The position numbers and the translations under genes were made by a program. From contig JALUXU010000047.1 in assembly GCA_027013225.1 (NCBI GenBank), positions 1 to 47,613 of the forward strand: a stretch of DNA of 47,613 nucleotides, read 5' to 3'. Shown one piece after another: positions 1-8,310 of the stretch (positions are counted from its first letter, which is position 1; the number at the start of each line of letters is the position of its first letter). This stretch comes from Acidihalobacter sp. (GTDB taxonomy: Bacteria; Pseudomonadota; Gammaproteobacteria; DSM-5130; Acidihalobacteraceae). The notes beneath the pieces were generated by a model, which ran no database searches, was not told the DNA's origin, and saw nothing but the letters and a program-made list of their open reading frames with translations.

Positions 1-111
1 CAATCGTAGTTCGATGTTCACTTCTCCTGTATATCCTGCGCTCTCAATATCTCTCGAGCATACAGTAAAGGAAACCTCCTTGGATCTATAGTATCATCCG
101 GGGTGCGACAG

Positions 112-474
112 CTAGCCATTGAAAAGCGTCCACAAGAGTCCACCCGCGATGACCAGGCTGACAATCGCAGCCACCAAAACAGCGCCCGCCATCAAGTCTT
201 TTATCCTGCCGGCGCGTTTGCGGTATTCAGGCGACAAGAGATCCACCAATTCCTCGACGGCCGTATTGACCAGCTCCAGCGCCAGAACAAGGCCGATGGA
301 AAAGGCCGCCAACATCCACCAGATCAGCGGTGCATGAAAGATCACAAGCACCAGAAAAACCCCCATCGCCACCCACCCTTGGCGACGAAAATTGACCTCG
401 AATCGCCACGCATGGCGCCAACCGGATACAGCAAAACCGAGCTTTGCAAAAAAAGCACGGTTCTTGAACTTCAT
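112..474 (-). CDS. dgkA: Diacylglycerol kinase, membrane-embedded prokaryotic type
   Basis: A 120-residue protein that phosphorylates diacylglycerol to phosphatidate at the inner membrane, recycling lipid released when membrane-derived head groups are used. Three hydrophobic helices are visible (about residues 35-50, 52-68 and 95-117). The family signature ELVNTAVEELVD lies at residues 67-78, and KD at 92-93. These residues line up with the active-site Glu, Asn, Glu, Asp and Lys-Asp of the E. coli enzyme with an offset of about two. Length matches the family (about 120). The start ATG overlaps the stop of the zinc-ribbon gene by one base (TGATG), and AGGAAGG lies upstream, so the two genes are probably translationally coupled. 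Confidence 0.93.
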   Translation of the reverse strand: MKFKNRAFFAKLGFAVSGWRHAWRFEVNFRRQGWVAMGVFLVLVIFHAPLIWWMLAAFSIGLVLALELVNTAVEELVDLLSPEYRKRAGRIKDLMAGAVLVAAIVSLVIAGGLLWTLFNG

Positions 475-785
475 CAGCTACGACCTTCCTTTTTATGCAC
501 CAATCGCCAGCGATCGAGGGTGCGAAGTCGCAAACGCATATAAGCGCGCACATACCAAGGCGCCTTGCGTTTTTTCAGTAAACTGTCAACGCGCGCTTGC
601 ATTTCGCTAAGGCTCAGTTGTGGGTCGCGAAAACGGCCTTTATCAAAGCAATAACTGCACCATTTATGACTTATCGAGCCATCCTCCTCACGTCCTCCGC
701 CTTGAGGATCGAATCTGAGCGGCATGCCGCAACTCTGGCAACGCTCGCGCTCCAGCTCCAGTTGTCTGCGTATCGCTTTTAGCAT
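474..785 (-). CDS. Small zinc-ribbon protein of unknown function
   Basis: A 103-residue soluble protein with two CxxC pairs (Cys16/Cys19 and Cys43/Cys46) spaced as in the putative zinc-ribbon family found in many proteobacterial small proteins. The C-terminal half is basic and helical and shows no further recognisable domain. The ATG at 785 is preferred over an in-frame TTG at 812 because AAGGAA lies a few bases upstream of the ATG. The gene ends on the first base of dgkA. I infer zinc binding from the four cysteines; the biological role is unknown. Confidence 0.72.
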   Translation of the reverse strand: MLKAIRRQLELERERCQSCGMPLRFDPQGGGREEDGSISHKWCSYCFDKGRFRDPQLSLSEMQARVDSLLKKRKAPWYVRAYMRLRLRTLDRWRLVHKKEGRS

Positions 786-902
786 GGTGATTTCCTTGAT
801 CTGGCCCAACAAGGCGATCCCTCGCCTTCAATGATTTTAATAAAGGACATGAACTCACGCGCTGGCCAGGAAGTTTTATCCCGGCCGGCAAACCGGAATA
901 GT

Positions 903-2393
903 TTACCGCGCCTTTCTAAAAGCGCCTTTTGGATTCAAATGTTCCAGCAGGCTTGAAGTTGGAAAATTCAAGGTTACGCACAAACCCGGCTGGGCGTCGG
1001 ATAATACCAGCTTCGCTCCATGCACCTGCGCGACGGCCTTCACCAAAGCCAACCCCAGACCGTTTCCAGGCGTGGCGCGGGCACTGTCCAGGCGCGCAAA
1101 CCGCTCCAGCACCCGCTCGCGATATTCTGGTGGTATCCCCGAACCATTGTCGCAAACCGCAAGCCGCACACAGGCCTCATCAGCCGTCAGCGCGACTTCT
1201 ATCGATCCTCCGGCAGAGTTGTATTTGATGGCATTATCGAGCAGGTTTGCAAGCATCTGGGCAAGCAGTTCCCGCTGTCCGCGGATACGCACGCCGGGCA
1301 TTATTTTCACCCGCAGGCGCATGCCCGCTTCTTCGGCCAGAGCTTCGTACAGTTCGACCAAATCGCTCACCAGTTGACTCAAGTCAACCGAGGTGAGATT
1401 TTCCCGGCGGATGCCGGATTCGGCCTGAGCTATGCTGAGCAAGGCGTTGAAAGTGCGCACCATGCCTTCCAGCTCAAGCGTGGCTTCTTCCAGTACCAGA
1501 CGATAATCCTCCGGCGTTTCCGCCTCCATCAAGGCCACTTCGATCCGGCTTCGCAGGCGGTTGAGGGGACTTCGCAAATCATGCGCCACATTGTCCGTAA
1601 CTGCCCGCATACCTTGAATCAACGCTTCTATCCGCGCGAGCATTGCATTGATGTGTTCGCCAAGATCGACGAATTCATCCCGGCGCCCGTTCATCGGAAT
1701 GCGCTGTTCGAGGTCGCCGGCGATGATATCCGCAGCCGTATCTCTGACGGCATCGATTCTGCGCAGCACGCCGCGCCCCATTAAAATGCCACCGGCAAGC
1801 CCCGTCAGGGTGATCAATATGAGCGCGCCCAACAGCAAAGAAAAAATGAGATCATTATATGCATCGACTTTCGCCAAAGGCTGAGCGATCAGCAGCCAGC
1901 CGGCGTCATGTGGCAGCCTCGCCACCAGAGCACGGGCAAGATAATCATCAGCATCGCGCCAAAACGAGGGGGAGGAAGCCGGCATCGCCGGGAGTGAAAA
2001 GGTATAAAATCCCGGACGCAGAGGGACTCCGGCCGGCCATGCTTTCAGGCTTCCGCCCAGCGACCGCCCATGGGCATCCATCACCATTAACAGAGGGCTT
2101 CCGGGCAAACGCCTTCCTGGCTGCCCTAAAAGTTCCCGCACGTCGCCGCGCCTGTCGTCACGCAGCAAACGCAACACCACATCTTGCGAGGCGATCAGTT
2201 GCTGATCGATCTGATGATGGGCGAAACGATTGCTGATGAAGTAGATACCGCCCAGCAGCAAGCCGGCAATCAGGCTGTAACCCAAGGCATAAGCCAGCGC
2301 AAAGCGGAAAACGGTGGTATGCAACAGCCGCAAAAAATTACGCCAGCGGCGCTGCAAGCGATCGAGATTCCATGTGCGAAAAAAAACTGCCAC
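903..2393 (-). CDS. Two-component sensor histidine kinase, HAMP type
   Basis: A 496-residue inner-membrane kinase paired with the response regulator just upstream. Visible order: first membrane helix about 31-53, a periplasmic region about 54-180 without a recognisable sensor fold, second helix about 183-206, a HAMP linker, then the H-box with HDLRSP (phospho-acceptor His271). The N-box (Asn387 in LLDNAIKYN), G1 box DNGSGIP (about 415-421) and G2 box GNGLGLAL (about 443-450) complete the ATPase domain. The start is GTG, 16 bases after the regulator stop; no in-frame ATG lies near and no clear ribosome site is seen, which fits coupling to the upstream gene. The signal it senses is unknown, but the operon also carries a Rieske protein, so a redox or respiratory cue is a reasonable inference. 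Confidence 0.9.
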   Translation of the reverse strand: MAVFFRTWNLDRLQRRWRNFLRLLHTTVFRFALAYALGYSLIAGLLLGGIYFISNRFAHHQIDQQLIASQDVVLRLLRDDRRGDVRELLGQPGRRLPGSPLLMVMDAHGRSLGGSLKAWPAGVPLRPGFYTFSLPAMPASSPSFWRDADDYLARALVARLPHDAGWLLIAQPLAKVDAYNDLIFSLLLGALILITLTGLAGGILMGRGVLRRIDAVRDTAADIIAGDLEQRIPMNGRRDEFVDLGEHINAMLARIEALIQGMRAVTDNVAHDLRSPLNRLRSRIEVALMEAETPEDYRLVLEEATLELEGMVRTFNALLSIAQAESGIRRENLTSVDLSQLVSDLVELYEALAEEAGMRLRVKIMPGVRIRGQRELLAQMLANLLDNAIKYNSAGGSIEVALTADEACVRLAVCDNGSGIPPEYRERVLERFARLDSARATPGNGLGLALVKAVAQVHGAKLVLSDAQPGLCVTLNFPTSSLLEHLNPKGAFRKAR

Positions 2394-2409
2394 GCGCGAG
2401 TCTGGCCGA

Positions 2410-3090
2410 TCAATCCTCGCTCACACCCAAGCGATATCCGGCACCCCGCACGGTATGCAGCAAAGGAGGCGAAAAATCACGGTCGATCTTGGCGCGAAGA
2501 CGTGAAATATGTACGTCGATGACATTGGTCTGTGGATCGAAATGATAATCCCACACGTTTTCCAGCAACATAGCGCGCGTCACGACCTGCTCGGCATGGC
2601 GCATAAGATATTCGAGAAGACGCATTTCCCGGGGCTGTAAACGAATCGTTTGGCCTTGGCGAGTCACCCGATGGCGATCGCGGTCGAAAACCAGATCCGC
2701 CACTTGCAAGCGTGCAACCGCAGGTTCCACACGCTGCCGGCGCTCAAGCCCTTCCAGCCTGGCGAGCAGTTCCGCGAAAGCATAGGGTTTAATCAGATAA
2801 TCATCGCCACCGGCACGCAATCCGGCCACACGGTCATCCACCTCGCCCAGCGCACTCAGTATCAGCACCGGTGTGGCATCGTTTTCCTCGCGCAAACTCG
2901 CCAACAGAGACAATCCGTCCAGTTCGGGCAACATGCGGTCGATGATCAAAACATCGTACTGACTCCGCCGGGCCAGATTCAAACCCTCAGTGCCAGTGCC
3001 GGCATGATCGACCTCATGGCCGCTGCGATGCAACCCTCTGATCAGCGATTTTGCCGCGTCAAAATCATCTTCAACCAACAAAAGATTCAT
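2410..3090 (-). CDS. OmpR/PhoB-family response regulator
   Basis: A 226-residue DNA-binding regulator. The receiver domain (about 1-115) has acidic residues at 8-9, phospho-acceptor Asp51 (IIDRMLP) and Lys101 (LIKPYAF). The C-terminal winged helix (about 130-222) ends with VRGAGYRLG, as in the OmpR class. It is followed 16 bases later by its kinase gene and preceded by a Rieske protein gene 35 bases upstream, so the three probably share a transcript. The closest well-known groups would be QseB/PmrA/CusR-like regulators, but the target genes cannot be told from the sequence. Confidence 0.93.
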   Translation of the reverse strand: MNLLLVEDDFDAAKSLIRGLHRSGHEVDHAGTGTEGLNLARRSQYDVLIIDRMLPELDGLSLLASLREENDATPVLILSALGEVDDRVAGLRAGGDDYLIKPYAFAELLARLEGLERRQRVEPAVARLQVADLVFDRDRHRVTRQGQTIRLQPREMRLLEYLMRHAEQVVTRAMLLENVWDYHFDPQTNVIDVHISRLRAKIDRDFSPPLLHTVRGAGYRLGVSED

Positions 3091-3125
3091 ACTGCCATAA
3101 TAGCCGAATTATCCCGTCTGAACGT

Positions 3126-3689
3126 TTAATAAAGGCGCTTCACTGGTTGGGTGCTGATTAGATGTACTTGTTTGCGCTCGACATCAATCTCGTAATTCGG
3201 GATTTCCATATTCCAGGGAGCCGGCTGATCCTTTAAGACTCGACCGGCGGCGTCATAGCGAGAACCGTGACAGGGACAGAAGAAACCTCCACCGCCTTGC
3301 TCCATTTGAGTTTCAAAACGGGTGCTGCAACCGGCATGCGTACATATATTGACCATTACCAACCATTCCGGCACCCGCGATCGCCAAGGATTGTCGGCAA
3401 ACTTGGGTTGCTGAGAGTGTAAGGAAGAAGGATCGGCCAATTGGCCTTGGTCCTGTTCAAGACTGGCAAGGGACTCTTTACCGCGATGGACGATGACGAT
3501 GGGCTGTCCCTGGAATGTCAAGGTACCTACTCCGTCCACCGGAATATGACTGATATCGACCACTTCGCCGCGGGCATTGGCCATGGCAGGCGCGGCCAGC
3601 CCTGCGCCTAACATGAGCGTAGCCTGTTTGAGAAACAGCCGCCGCGCGCGGCATTCCTGATCGGTTTCCTTGGCAAAACGTTCTTTCAT
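3126..3689 (-). CDS. Rieske [2Fe-2S] protein, PetA-like, without petB or petC beside it
   Basis: A 187-residue iron-sulfur protein of the ubiquinol-cytochrome c reductase type. A twin-arginine-like RRLFLKQ precedes a hydrophobic stretch ending in APAMANA, consistent with Tat export and either anchoring or cleavage. The cluster-binding motifs are CTHAGC and CPCHGS. PetA-type landmarks SQQP and NPWRS are present. The usual Leu in CTHLGC is Ala here; in known bc1 complexes that leucine shields the cluster. No cytochrome b or c1 gene lies nearby, and the gene sits at the head of a two-component operon. ATG at 3689 is preferred over TTG at 3707 because GGAG lies upstream of it. It could be a second PetA copy or a stand-alone Rieske protein with another partner. 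Confidence 0.85.
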   Translation of the reverse strand: MKERFAKETDQECRARRLFLKQATLMLGAGLAAPAMANARGEVVDISHIPVDGVGTLTFQGQPIVIVHRGKESLASLEQDQGQLADPSSLHSQQPKFADNPWRSRVPEWLVMVNICTHAGCSTRFETQMEQGGGGFFCPCHGSRYDAAGRVLKDQPAPWNMEIPNYEIDVERKQVHLISTQPVKRLY

Positions 3690-3947
3690 GATGCTCTGTC
3701 TCCGCAATTTGAAACGCGAAGGAATAAACTATCATTGAAATTAAACTTTAAATTTTACCACTCGGTAATGTTAGAACCCCCCGCCATTAGGATATTCAGC
3801 CGGCTACGAATATTCTGCCGCAAATTGAACACCCAGCTGTATGATTCAATGTAAGCAAAGCCCGATGAAGTACCAGGCCTTGCGGTTCTGGCCAACTCGG
3901 AACAAAGATTTCAAAAGCACTCCGAATTAGCTGTTAATCTGTGCTGC

Positions 3948-5033
3948 ATGAAATACGATTGCCTTATTCTTGGCGGCGGACTGAGCGGTCTTTATGCCGC
4001 CTTCAGGTTGCAACAGCGCAGTCTGCACTTCGCCGTGCTGGAAGCGCGCGAACGGCTCGGCGGACGCATTTTTGGCTTCACTCCCCGAGGCAGCGCCACG
4101 CGCTTCGACCTTGGACCGACGTGGTTATGGCCGGAATTCCAGGCAATGATCGCCGATCTGACGCGTGAACTAGGAGTCGAACTCTTCACTCAGCAAACGA
4201 CCGGCGCTGCACTTTACGAAGATCCGAATCTGCCCAGCGCGCAGCGTATCGACGGCGAATCGCCGAACGCGCATTCATGGCGTGTAGCGGGTGGAACGAG
4301 CGCCCTGATCGACGCGCTCGCCAGCCGGCTGCCGACCAAGGAAATCCGCACTGGGCGGCGCGTCAACGAACTGCATCTGCATCCTAACGGTATTGAGGTG
4401 CAAAGTGCCTCGCCTGATGGCCAAATGGAAACGTTCTTCGCAGAGCAGGTCATTTCGACTCTCCCTCCCCGCCTGCTTGCCGAGAGCGTGCGCCTCGATC
4501 CCCCGCTGCCCGCCGCGCAACTGCGCCAGTTCAACGCGACACCGACCTGGATGGCGGCGCACGCCAAGTTCCTCGTCTTCTACGCCACGCCATTCTGGCG
4601 CATGGCCGGATTGTCCGGTGAAGTGTTCAGCCGACGCGGACCACTCACCGAAATCTATGATGCCTCGCCACCAGAGAGCGGCCCCTATGCGCTGTTCGGC
4701 TTCTTCGGCTTACCCGCCACCGCGCGCCGGCAGCTCGGCCATGGCGAACTAGCCGCTCGCAGTCTCGCGCAGTTACAGCGCCTATTTGGTAAAGCCGCGC
4801 TGGCTCCAACCGACTGGGAGATCAAAGACTGGAGCGAAGATCCTCTGACCGCCACAGCGGCCGACTCGATAGCGCCTGCCGGTCATCCGGCTTACGAACT
4901 ACCGGATACGCTGCGCACAGCCTGGGACGGGCGACTCGTGTTTGCCGGCAGCGAGACCGCAATCGGCCAGGGCGGCTACCTGGAAGGCGCACTGGAAGCA
5001 GCTGCCACCGCTTGCGGGCTGATCGCCCAGTAG
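3948..5033 (+). CDS. Compact FAD-dependent amine oxidase family protein
   Basis: A 361-residue flavoprotein. The N-terminus has the dinucleotide-binding motif GGGLSGLYAA followed by an acidic residue and ERLGGRIF, the standard flavin amine oxidase opening. A second FAD contact, GTSALIDALASRL, lies near residue 115, and the C-terminal motif GSETAIGQGGYLEGAL near 330 closes the FAD site. It is shorter than monoamine oxidases (usually 430 or more residues), so the substrate-domain insert is reduced. The substrate is unknown. It is transcribed alone, diverging from the Rieske operon, with no strong ribosome site before the ATG. A protoporphyrinogen or phytoene-type role cannot be ruled out. Confidence 0.8.
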   Translation: MKYDCLILGGGLSGLYAAFRLQQRSLHFAVLEARERLGGRIFGFTPRGSATRFDLGPTWLWPEFQAMIADLTRELGVELFTQQTTGAALYEDPNLPSAQRIDGESPNAHSWRVAGGTSALIDALASRLPTKEIRTGRRVNELHLHPNGIEVQSASPDGQMETFFAEQVISTLPPRLLAESVRLDPPLPAAQLRQFNATPTWMAAHAKFLVFYATPFWRMAGLSGEVFSRRGPLTEIYDASPPESGPYALFGFFGLPATARRQLGHGELAARSLAQLQRLFGKAALAPTDWEIKDWSEDPLTATAADSIAPAGHPAYELPDTLRTAWDGRLVFAGSETAIGQGGYLEGALEAAATACGLIAQ

Positions 5034-5138
5034 CCATCATCCATCACTTCAAGCATCTATCCAGACATCCTTCACGCTACAAGCGGAAAAGGCACCACCA
5101 AAGCCCTTGGCGCCTTGCACGGCTGATCGCACCGCGAC

Positions 5139-5384
5139 TCAGGCCGAAATGCGATTGGCGGGCGGCATCTGTAAATAAAATCCCTTCTCGCGCAGGCTGT
5201 CGATCACTTGTCTGGCGTCAGCCTGGGCGAGTTTGCGCTCGGGCGTCAGTTCGATTTCCAGCGCCAGTTCCGGCGTGCCGAACACCTCCATCAAAGCCTC
5301 GGGCACGGCGGAAAAATCATCGCTGCTGGGCAGGAAGAGGTAGGTATCGGAACGGCGGCGGCTGCGGTAGATATAGCACTTCAT
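5139..5384 (-). CDS. ycgL: YcgL-domain protein
   Basis: An 81-residue small protein with the YcgL hallmarks: opening MKCYIYRS, then DTYLFL, a central ALMEVFG, ELTPERKLA, and a C-terminal GFYLQMPP. The start is set by the family consensus MKCY at 5384; a longer reading frame upstream has an N-terminus unlike the family. YcgL is widespread in gammaproteobacteria and its function remains poorly defined. It follows the unknown membrane protein gene by only 10 bases and is probably its operon partner. Confidence 0.88.
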   Translation of the reverse strand: MKCYIYRSRRRSDTYLFLPSSDDFSAVPEALMEVFGTPELALEIELTPERKLAQADARQVIDSLREKGFYLQMPPANRISA

Positions 5385-5394
5385 GAGAGTCACT

Positions 5395-6240
5395 TCAGGG
5401 CGTCGTTGTGGAGCGCGGGGAGTCGACCGCACCGGCCGGGGCTCGAGCGGCGGCGGCGGGAGGAGCGATTGACAGAGTTGCCGAATGATGTGGCGGCAAA
5501 GGCAGTGGAACCGTGCTCACTGACGGGGCCAGCGTCACGGCGGAGCGCCTCGTATCGGCAAAGCGGCCGGCCTCAGGAGGCTGAACGGTTCCGACGGACG
5601 CGTAGATCTCGACCTGGCTGATCCGCGGCCAAGCGAGGTGATAACTAATAGAGCCACCAGCCATCCGCGCCTTCACCACGATGCCCGGCATTCCTACTTC
5701 ACTGAGAACACCTTGCACTTCGCCGCCAAACGCATCGAAGACTCGCACAGTATCGCCCACATAGCGCTTCAGGTGATTCATATCCGCCACCTGAAAACGC
5801 TTCATGACTTTACGCTTGCCCGCCTGGACGCTCTTTGAAGGGGTTGGTGGCAAGGCGGAGTGTCGCTGCTCTGCACGAATCGCCTCTGCTTCAGCGGCGT
5901 TGGATAGTGGCGTCGACGAATAAGGCTCGAAGGGCAAGTGAATGCGGCCGTCCCAGCCGCTTGAGGAGATCAGTGTCTTAATCGTCGGCTGCTGCAACCA
6001 CCGCTGCAGTGGGACATCGGCACCAGCATACAGGGAAGCCACCGCAAGCAACAAACCTGAAAAAGCGACATAAAAGCCGAACTGGGAATGGTGCCAACGC
6101 ATGGGAACAAACAGCAACAACAGGGGCGGAAACAGGAGGCAAACCCAACCCCAGAGACGATCGCTGCGAAAAGCCGCCACCACCAGCCATAACCAGCCCA
6201 ACAGGAACGCGCAAAGGCCGGTAAGAAAAATCGGCATCAT
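5395..6240 (-). CDS. Unrecognised membrane protein with a C-terminal beta-rich domain
   Basis: A 281-residue protein I do not recognise. Residues about 3-23, 28-46 and 54-72 are hydrophobic and predict three membrane helices. A linker leads to a soluble segment, about 145-213, with alternating hydrophobic residues and glycine turns (GDTVRVFD, GGEVQGVLSEV, GIVVKARMAGG), suggesting a small SH3- or Sm-like barrel. The last 60 residues are rich in Pro, Ala, Ser and Thr and look disordered. GGGAGAT-like spacing (GGGAGAT reads as GGGAGA before the start) supports initiation at the double ATG at 6240. ycgL follows at 10 bases. Function unknown; the barrel may bind a partner or nucleic acid, but this is only an inference from pattern. 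Confidence 0.65.
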   Translation of the reverse strand: MMPIFLTGLCAFLLGWLWLVVAAFRSDRLWGWVCLLFPPLLLLFVPMRWHHSQFGFYVAFSGLLLAVASLYAGADVPLQRWLQQPTIKTLISSSGWDGRIHLPFEPYSSTPLSNAAEAEAIRAEQRHSALPPTPSKSVQAGKRKVMKRFQVADMNHLKRYVGDTVRVFDAFGGEVQGVLSEVGMPGIVVKARMAGGSISYHLAWPRISQVEIYASVGTVQPPEAGRFADTRRSAVTLAPSVSTVPLPLPPHHSATLSIAPPAAAARAPAGAVDSPRSTTTP

Positions 6241-6369
6241 ATTTCATCTCCCATCGTCATCGCCGTTTTTCATGCAAACGGATTTCTTTGTGCGTCGATT
6301 CTAGCGTATTTTGTAAGGATGGAACCGATTCATGCGGACAGGAGGCTGGCGGTTGGATGGGAGCGAGTA

Positions 6370-8241
6370 TCAATCTTCCAAGTAGGAATAGCCATTCAAT
6401 CCCTCCTCCAGCTCCGCCAATACGGCCTCGGCCATTTGCGGCGAAAGCATCTTCGCCTTGGCTCGAAAGGCGTGCATCAGGGCCGCGCTGTCGAAATGTA
6501 CGTAATCGAGCAATTCAGCCACGGTATCACCGGACTCCGGACGAGCCAGCTCATAACGGCCATCGGCGTGCAAATCGACATTCACCGCATCGGTATCGCC
6601 GAACAGGTTGTGCAGGTCGCCGAGTATTTCCTGATAGGCGCCTACCAGAAAAATTCCCAGCAAATAACACTCGCCCTGCTTCCATGAATGCATCGGCAGA
6701 GAACGCTCCAGTTCATTACCCACCACATAGCGTTCGATCTGACCATCGGAATCGCAGGTCAAATCCTGCAAGATGCCCCGGCGCAGAGGTTTTTCCCCAA
6801 GCCGCTGCAAAGGCATGACCGGAAAAACCTGATCGATACCCCAAATGTCTGGTGTGGACTGAAAAATGGAAAAATTGCAAAAGACCTTGTCTGCCAGTCG
6901 TTCCCGCAGCAGAGTTCGCATCTCACGCACGCGGCCGCCATCCTCTTCGCTTGCGGCCGCGAGCCGTTGGCAGATGGCGGAAAACAGCTCTTCGACTCGG
7001 GCGCGCGCCTCAAGATCGAGCAAACCATGGGTGTACATCCCGTGCGCTTCACTGAGCCAATAACCGGCTTCATGAAAAATTTCGCTCGGAGAGGCTTCTC
7101 CGATGCGCTGCAAAAGCGCCCACATGTCCCGCAGAATAAGGGGCGCATCTTCAGCGGGAGGATGGATGTGCTCAGTCTGTGGCGCGGTTTCCACATCAAT
7201 GATATCGGTGATGAGCACAGCATGATGAGCAGTCATCGCCCTGCCAGCTTCGGTAAAGATTTCGGGATGCGGGGCGTTGTTTTCCTCGCAGGTTTCCCGC
7301 AATGCGCGGACAATGCTCTCGGCATATTCGGCCACGCTGTAGTTCATGGAAAACTCATGGCGCGAGCGCGCGCCTTCGTAATCCACGCCCAGCCCTCCAC
7401 CGACGTCGAATATCTTCAGGCCGACGCCGAGTCTTAGCAGTTCGAGATAGAAACGGGTCGCCTCGCGAACGCCACGCTGTATGTCACGGATGTTGGCGAT
7501 TTGCGAGCCCATGTGAAAGTGAAGCAAATGCAGGCAATCGAGCATCCCCGCCTCGCGCAGCGCTTCGACCACAGTGATGAGCTGGGCCGCGGACAGGCCG
7601 AATTTGCCTTTTTCGCCGCCGCTATTCTGCCATTTGCCGTTGCCAATCGAAGCCAGGCGCACCCGCACGCCCAGCAAGGGGCGCACACCCATCGCGCGGC
7701 TTGCCTCGATGATCGCCGCCACCTCTGAGGGTTTTTCGATGACGATATAGACTCGATGGCCGAGGCGACGGCCGATCAAGGCCAGACGCATGTATTCGCG
7801 ATCCTTGTAGCCGTTGCAGACGACGACACCACCGGCACGGGATTGGGCCAGCACGGCGATCAACTCGGGTTTGCTTCCAGCTTCCAGGCCGACGCGTTCT
7901 CCCCCATGGTTGAGGATCTCCTCGACTACGCTCCGCTGCTGATTGACCTTGATCGGATAGAGGGCGGTATAGGTGCCTGTAAAACCCTGATGCCGGCAAG
8001 CTGCTGAGAATGCCTCGGCAAGCGCATCCAGCCTTTCGCGCAGAATATGATTGAAGCGCACCAGCACCGGCAAGCGCAAACCGCGCGCCAACAGATTGTC
8101 CGTAAGATCCGGCAAAGGCAAGCGCTTTCCGACCCGGTTCATGGCGCACAGCGCCCCATTTTCGTCTATGTCGAAATGACCGGCGCTCCAATAGGGAACG
8201 GCATAGAGTTTACGTGCGTGCTCAATAGACCAGTCCGTCAT
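6370..8241 (-). CDS. speA: Biosynthetic arginine decarboxylase
   Basis: A 623-residue PLP enzyme that converts arginine to agmatine, the first step of the agmatine route to putrescine. The N-terminal barrel carries YPIKVNQ with the cofactor lysine at about residue 98; HFHMGSQIANI, DVGGGLGVDYEG and EAGRAMTAHHAV are family landmarks. The C-terminal half has the long insertion typical of SpeA (about 630 residues) and ends with EEGLNGYSYLE. The ATG at 8241 begins MTDWSIEHARKLY, the conserved start, with CAGGAAA upstream. It diverges from speE across a 69-base gap, so both polyamine genes may share control. SpeB and SpeD are not in the window. Confidence 0.96.
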   Translation of the reverse strand: MTDWSIEHARKLYAVPYWSAGHFDIDENGALCAMNRVGKRLPLPDLTDNLLARGLRLPVLVRFNHILRERLDALAEAFSAACRHQGFTGTYTALYPIKVNQQRSVVEEILNHGGERVGLEAGSKPELIAVLAQSRAGGVVVCNGYKDREYMRLALIGRRLGHRVYIVIEKPSEVAAIIEASRAMGVRPLLGVRVRLASIGNGKWQNSGGEKGKFGLSAAQLITVVEALREAGMLDCLHLLHFHMGSQIANIRDIQRGVREATRFYLELLRLGVGLKIFDVGGGLGVDYEGARSRHEFSMNYSVAEYAESIVRALRETCEENNAPHPEIFTEAGRAMTAHHAVLITDIIDVETAPQTEHIHPPAEDAPLILRDMWALLQRIGEASPSEIFHEAGYWLSEAHGMYTHGLLDLEARARVEELFSAICQRLAAASEEDGGRVREMRTLLRERLADKVFCNFSIFQSTPDIWGIDQVFPVMPLQRLGEKPLRRGILQDLTCDSDGQIERYVVGNELERSLPMHSWKQGECYLLGIFLVGAYQEILGDLHNLFGDTDAVNVDLHADGRYELARPESGDTVAELLDYVHFDSAALMHAFRAKAKMLSPQMAEAVLAELEEGLNGYSYLED

Positions 8242-8247
8242 GGGTGA

Positions 8248-8276
8248 GTTTCCTGATGAGGCTAAGGCCGTATAAT
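8248..8276 (+). promoter_or_regulatory. Possible speE promoter
   Basis: A perfect TATAAT at 8271-8276 lies 34 bases before the speE ATG in the speA-speE divergent gap. The matching -35 region (around 8248-8253) is poor, so this rests mainly on the -10 box. Confidence 0.4.
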
Positions 8277-8310
8277 ACATGGCCACCAACCGCTCAAGGA
8301 GATTTCAGGC

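Noticed and set aside
1-111. A gene start reading off the left edge
   Set aside because: A GGAGA-like site is present but the spacing to any start codon is too short, and only a few codons remain.
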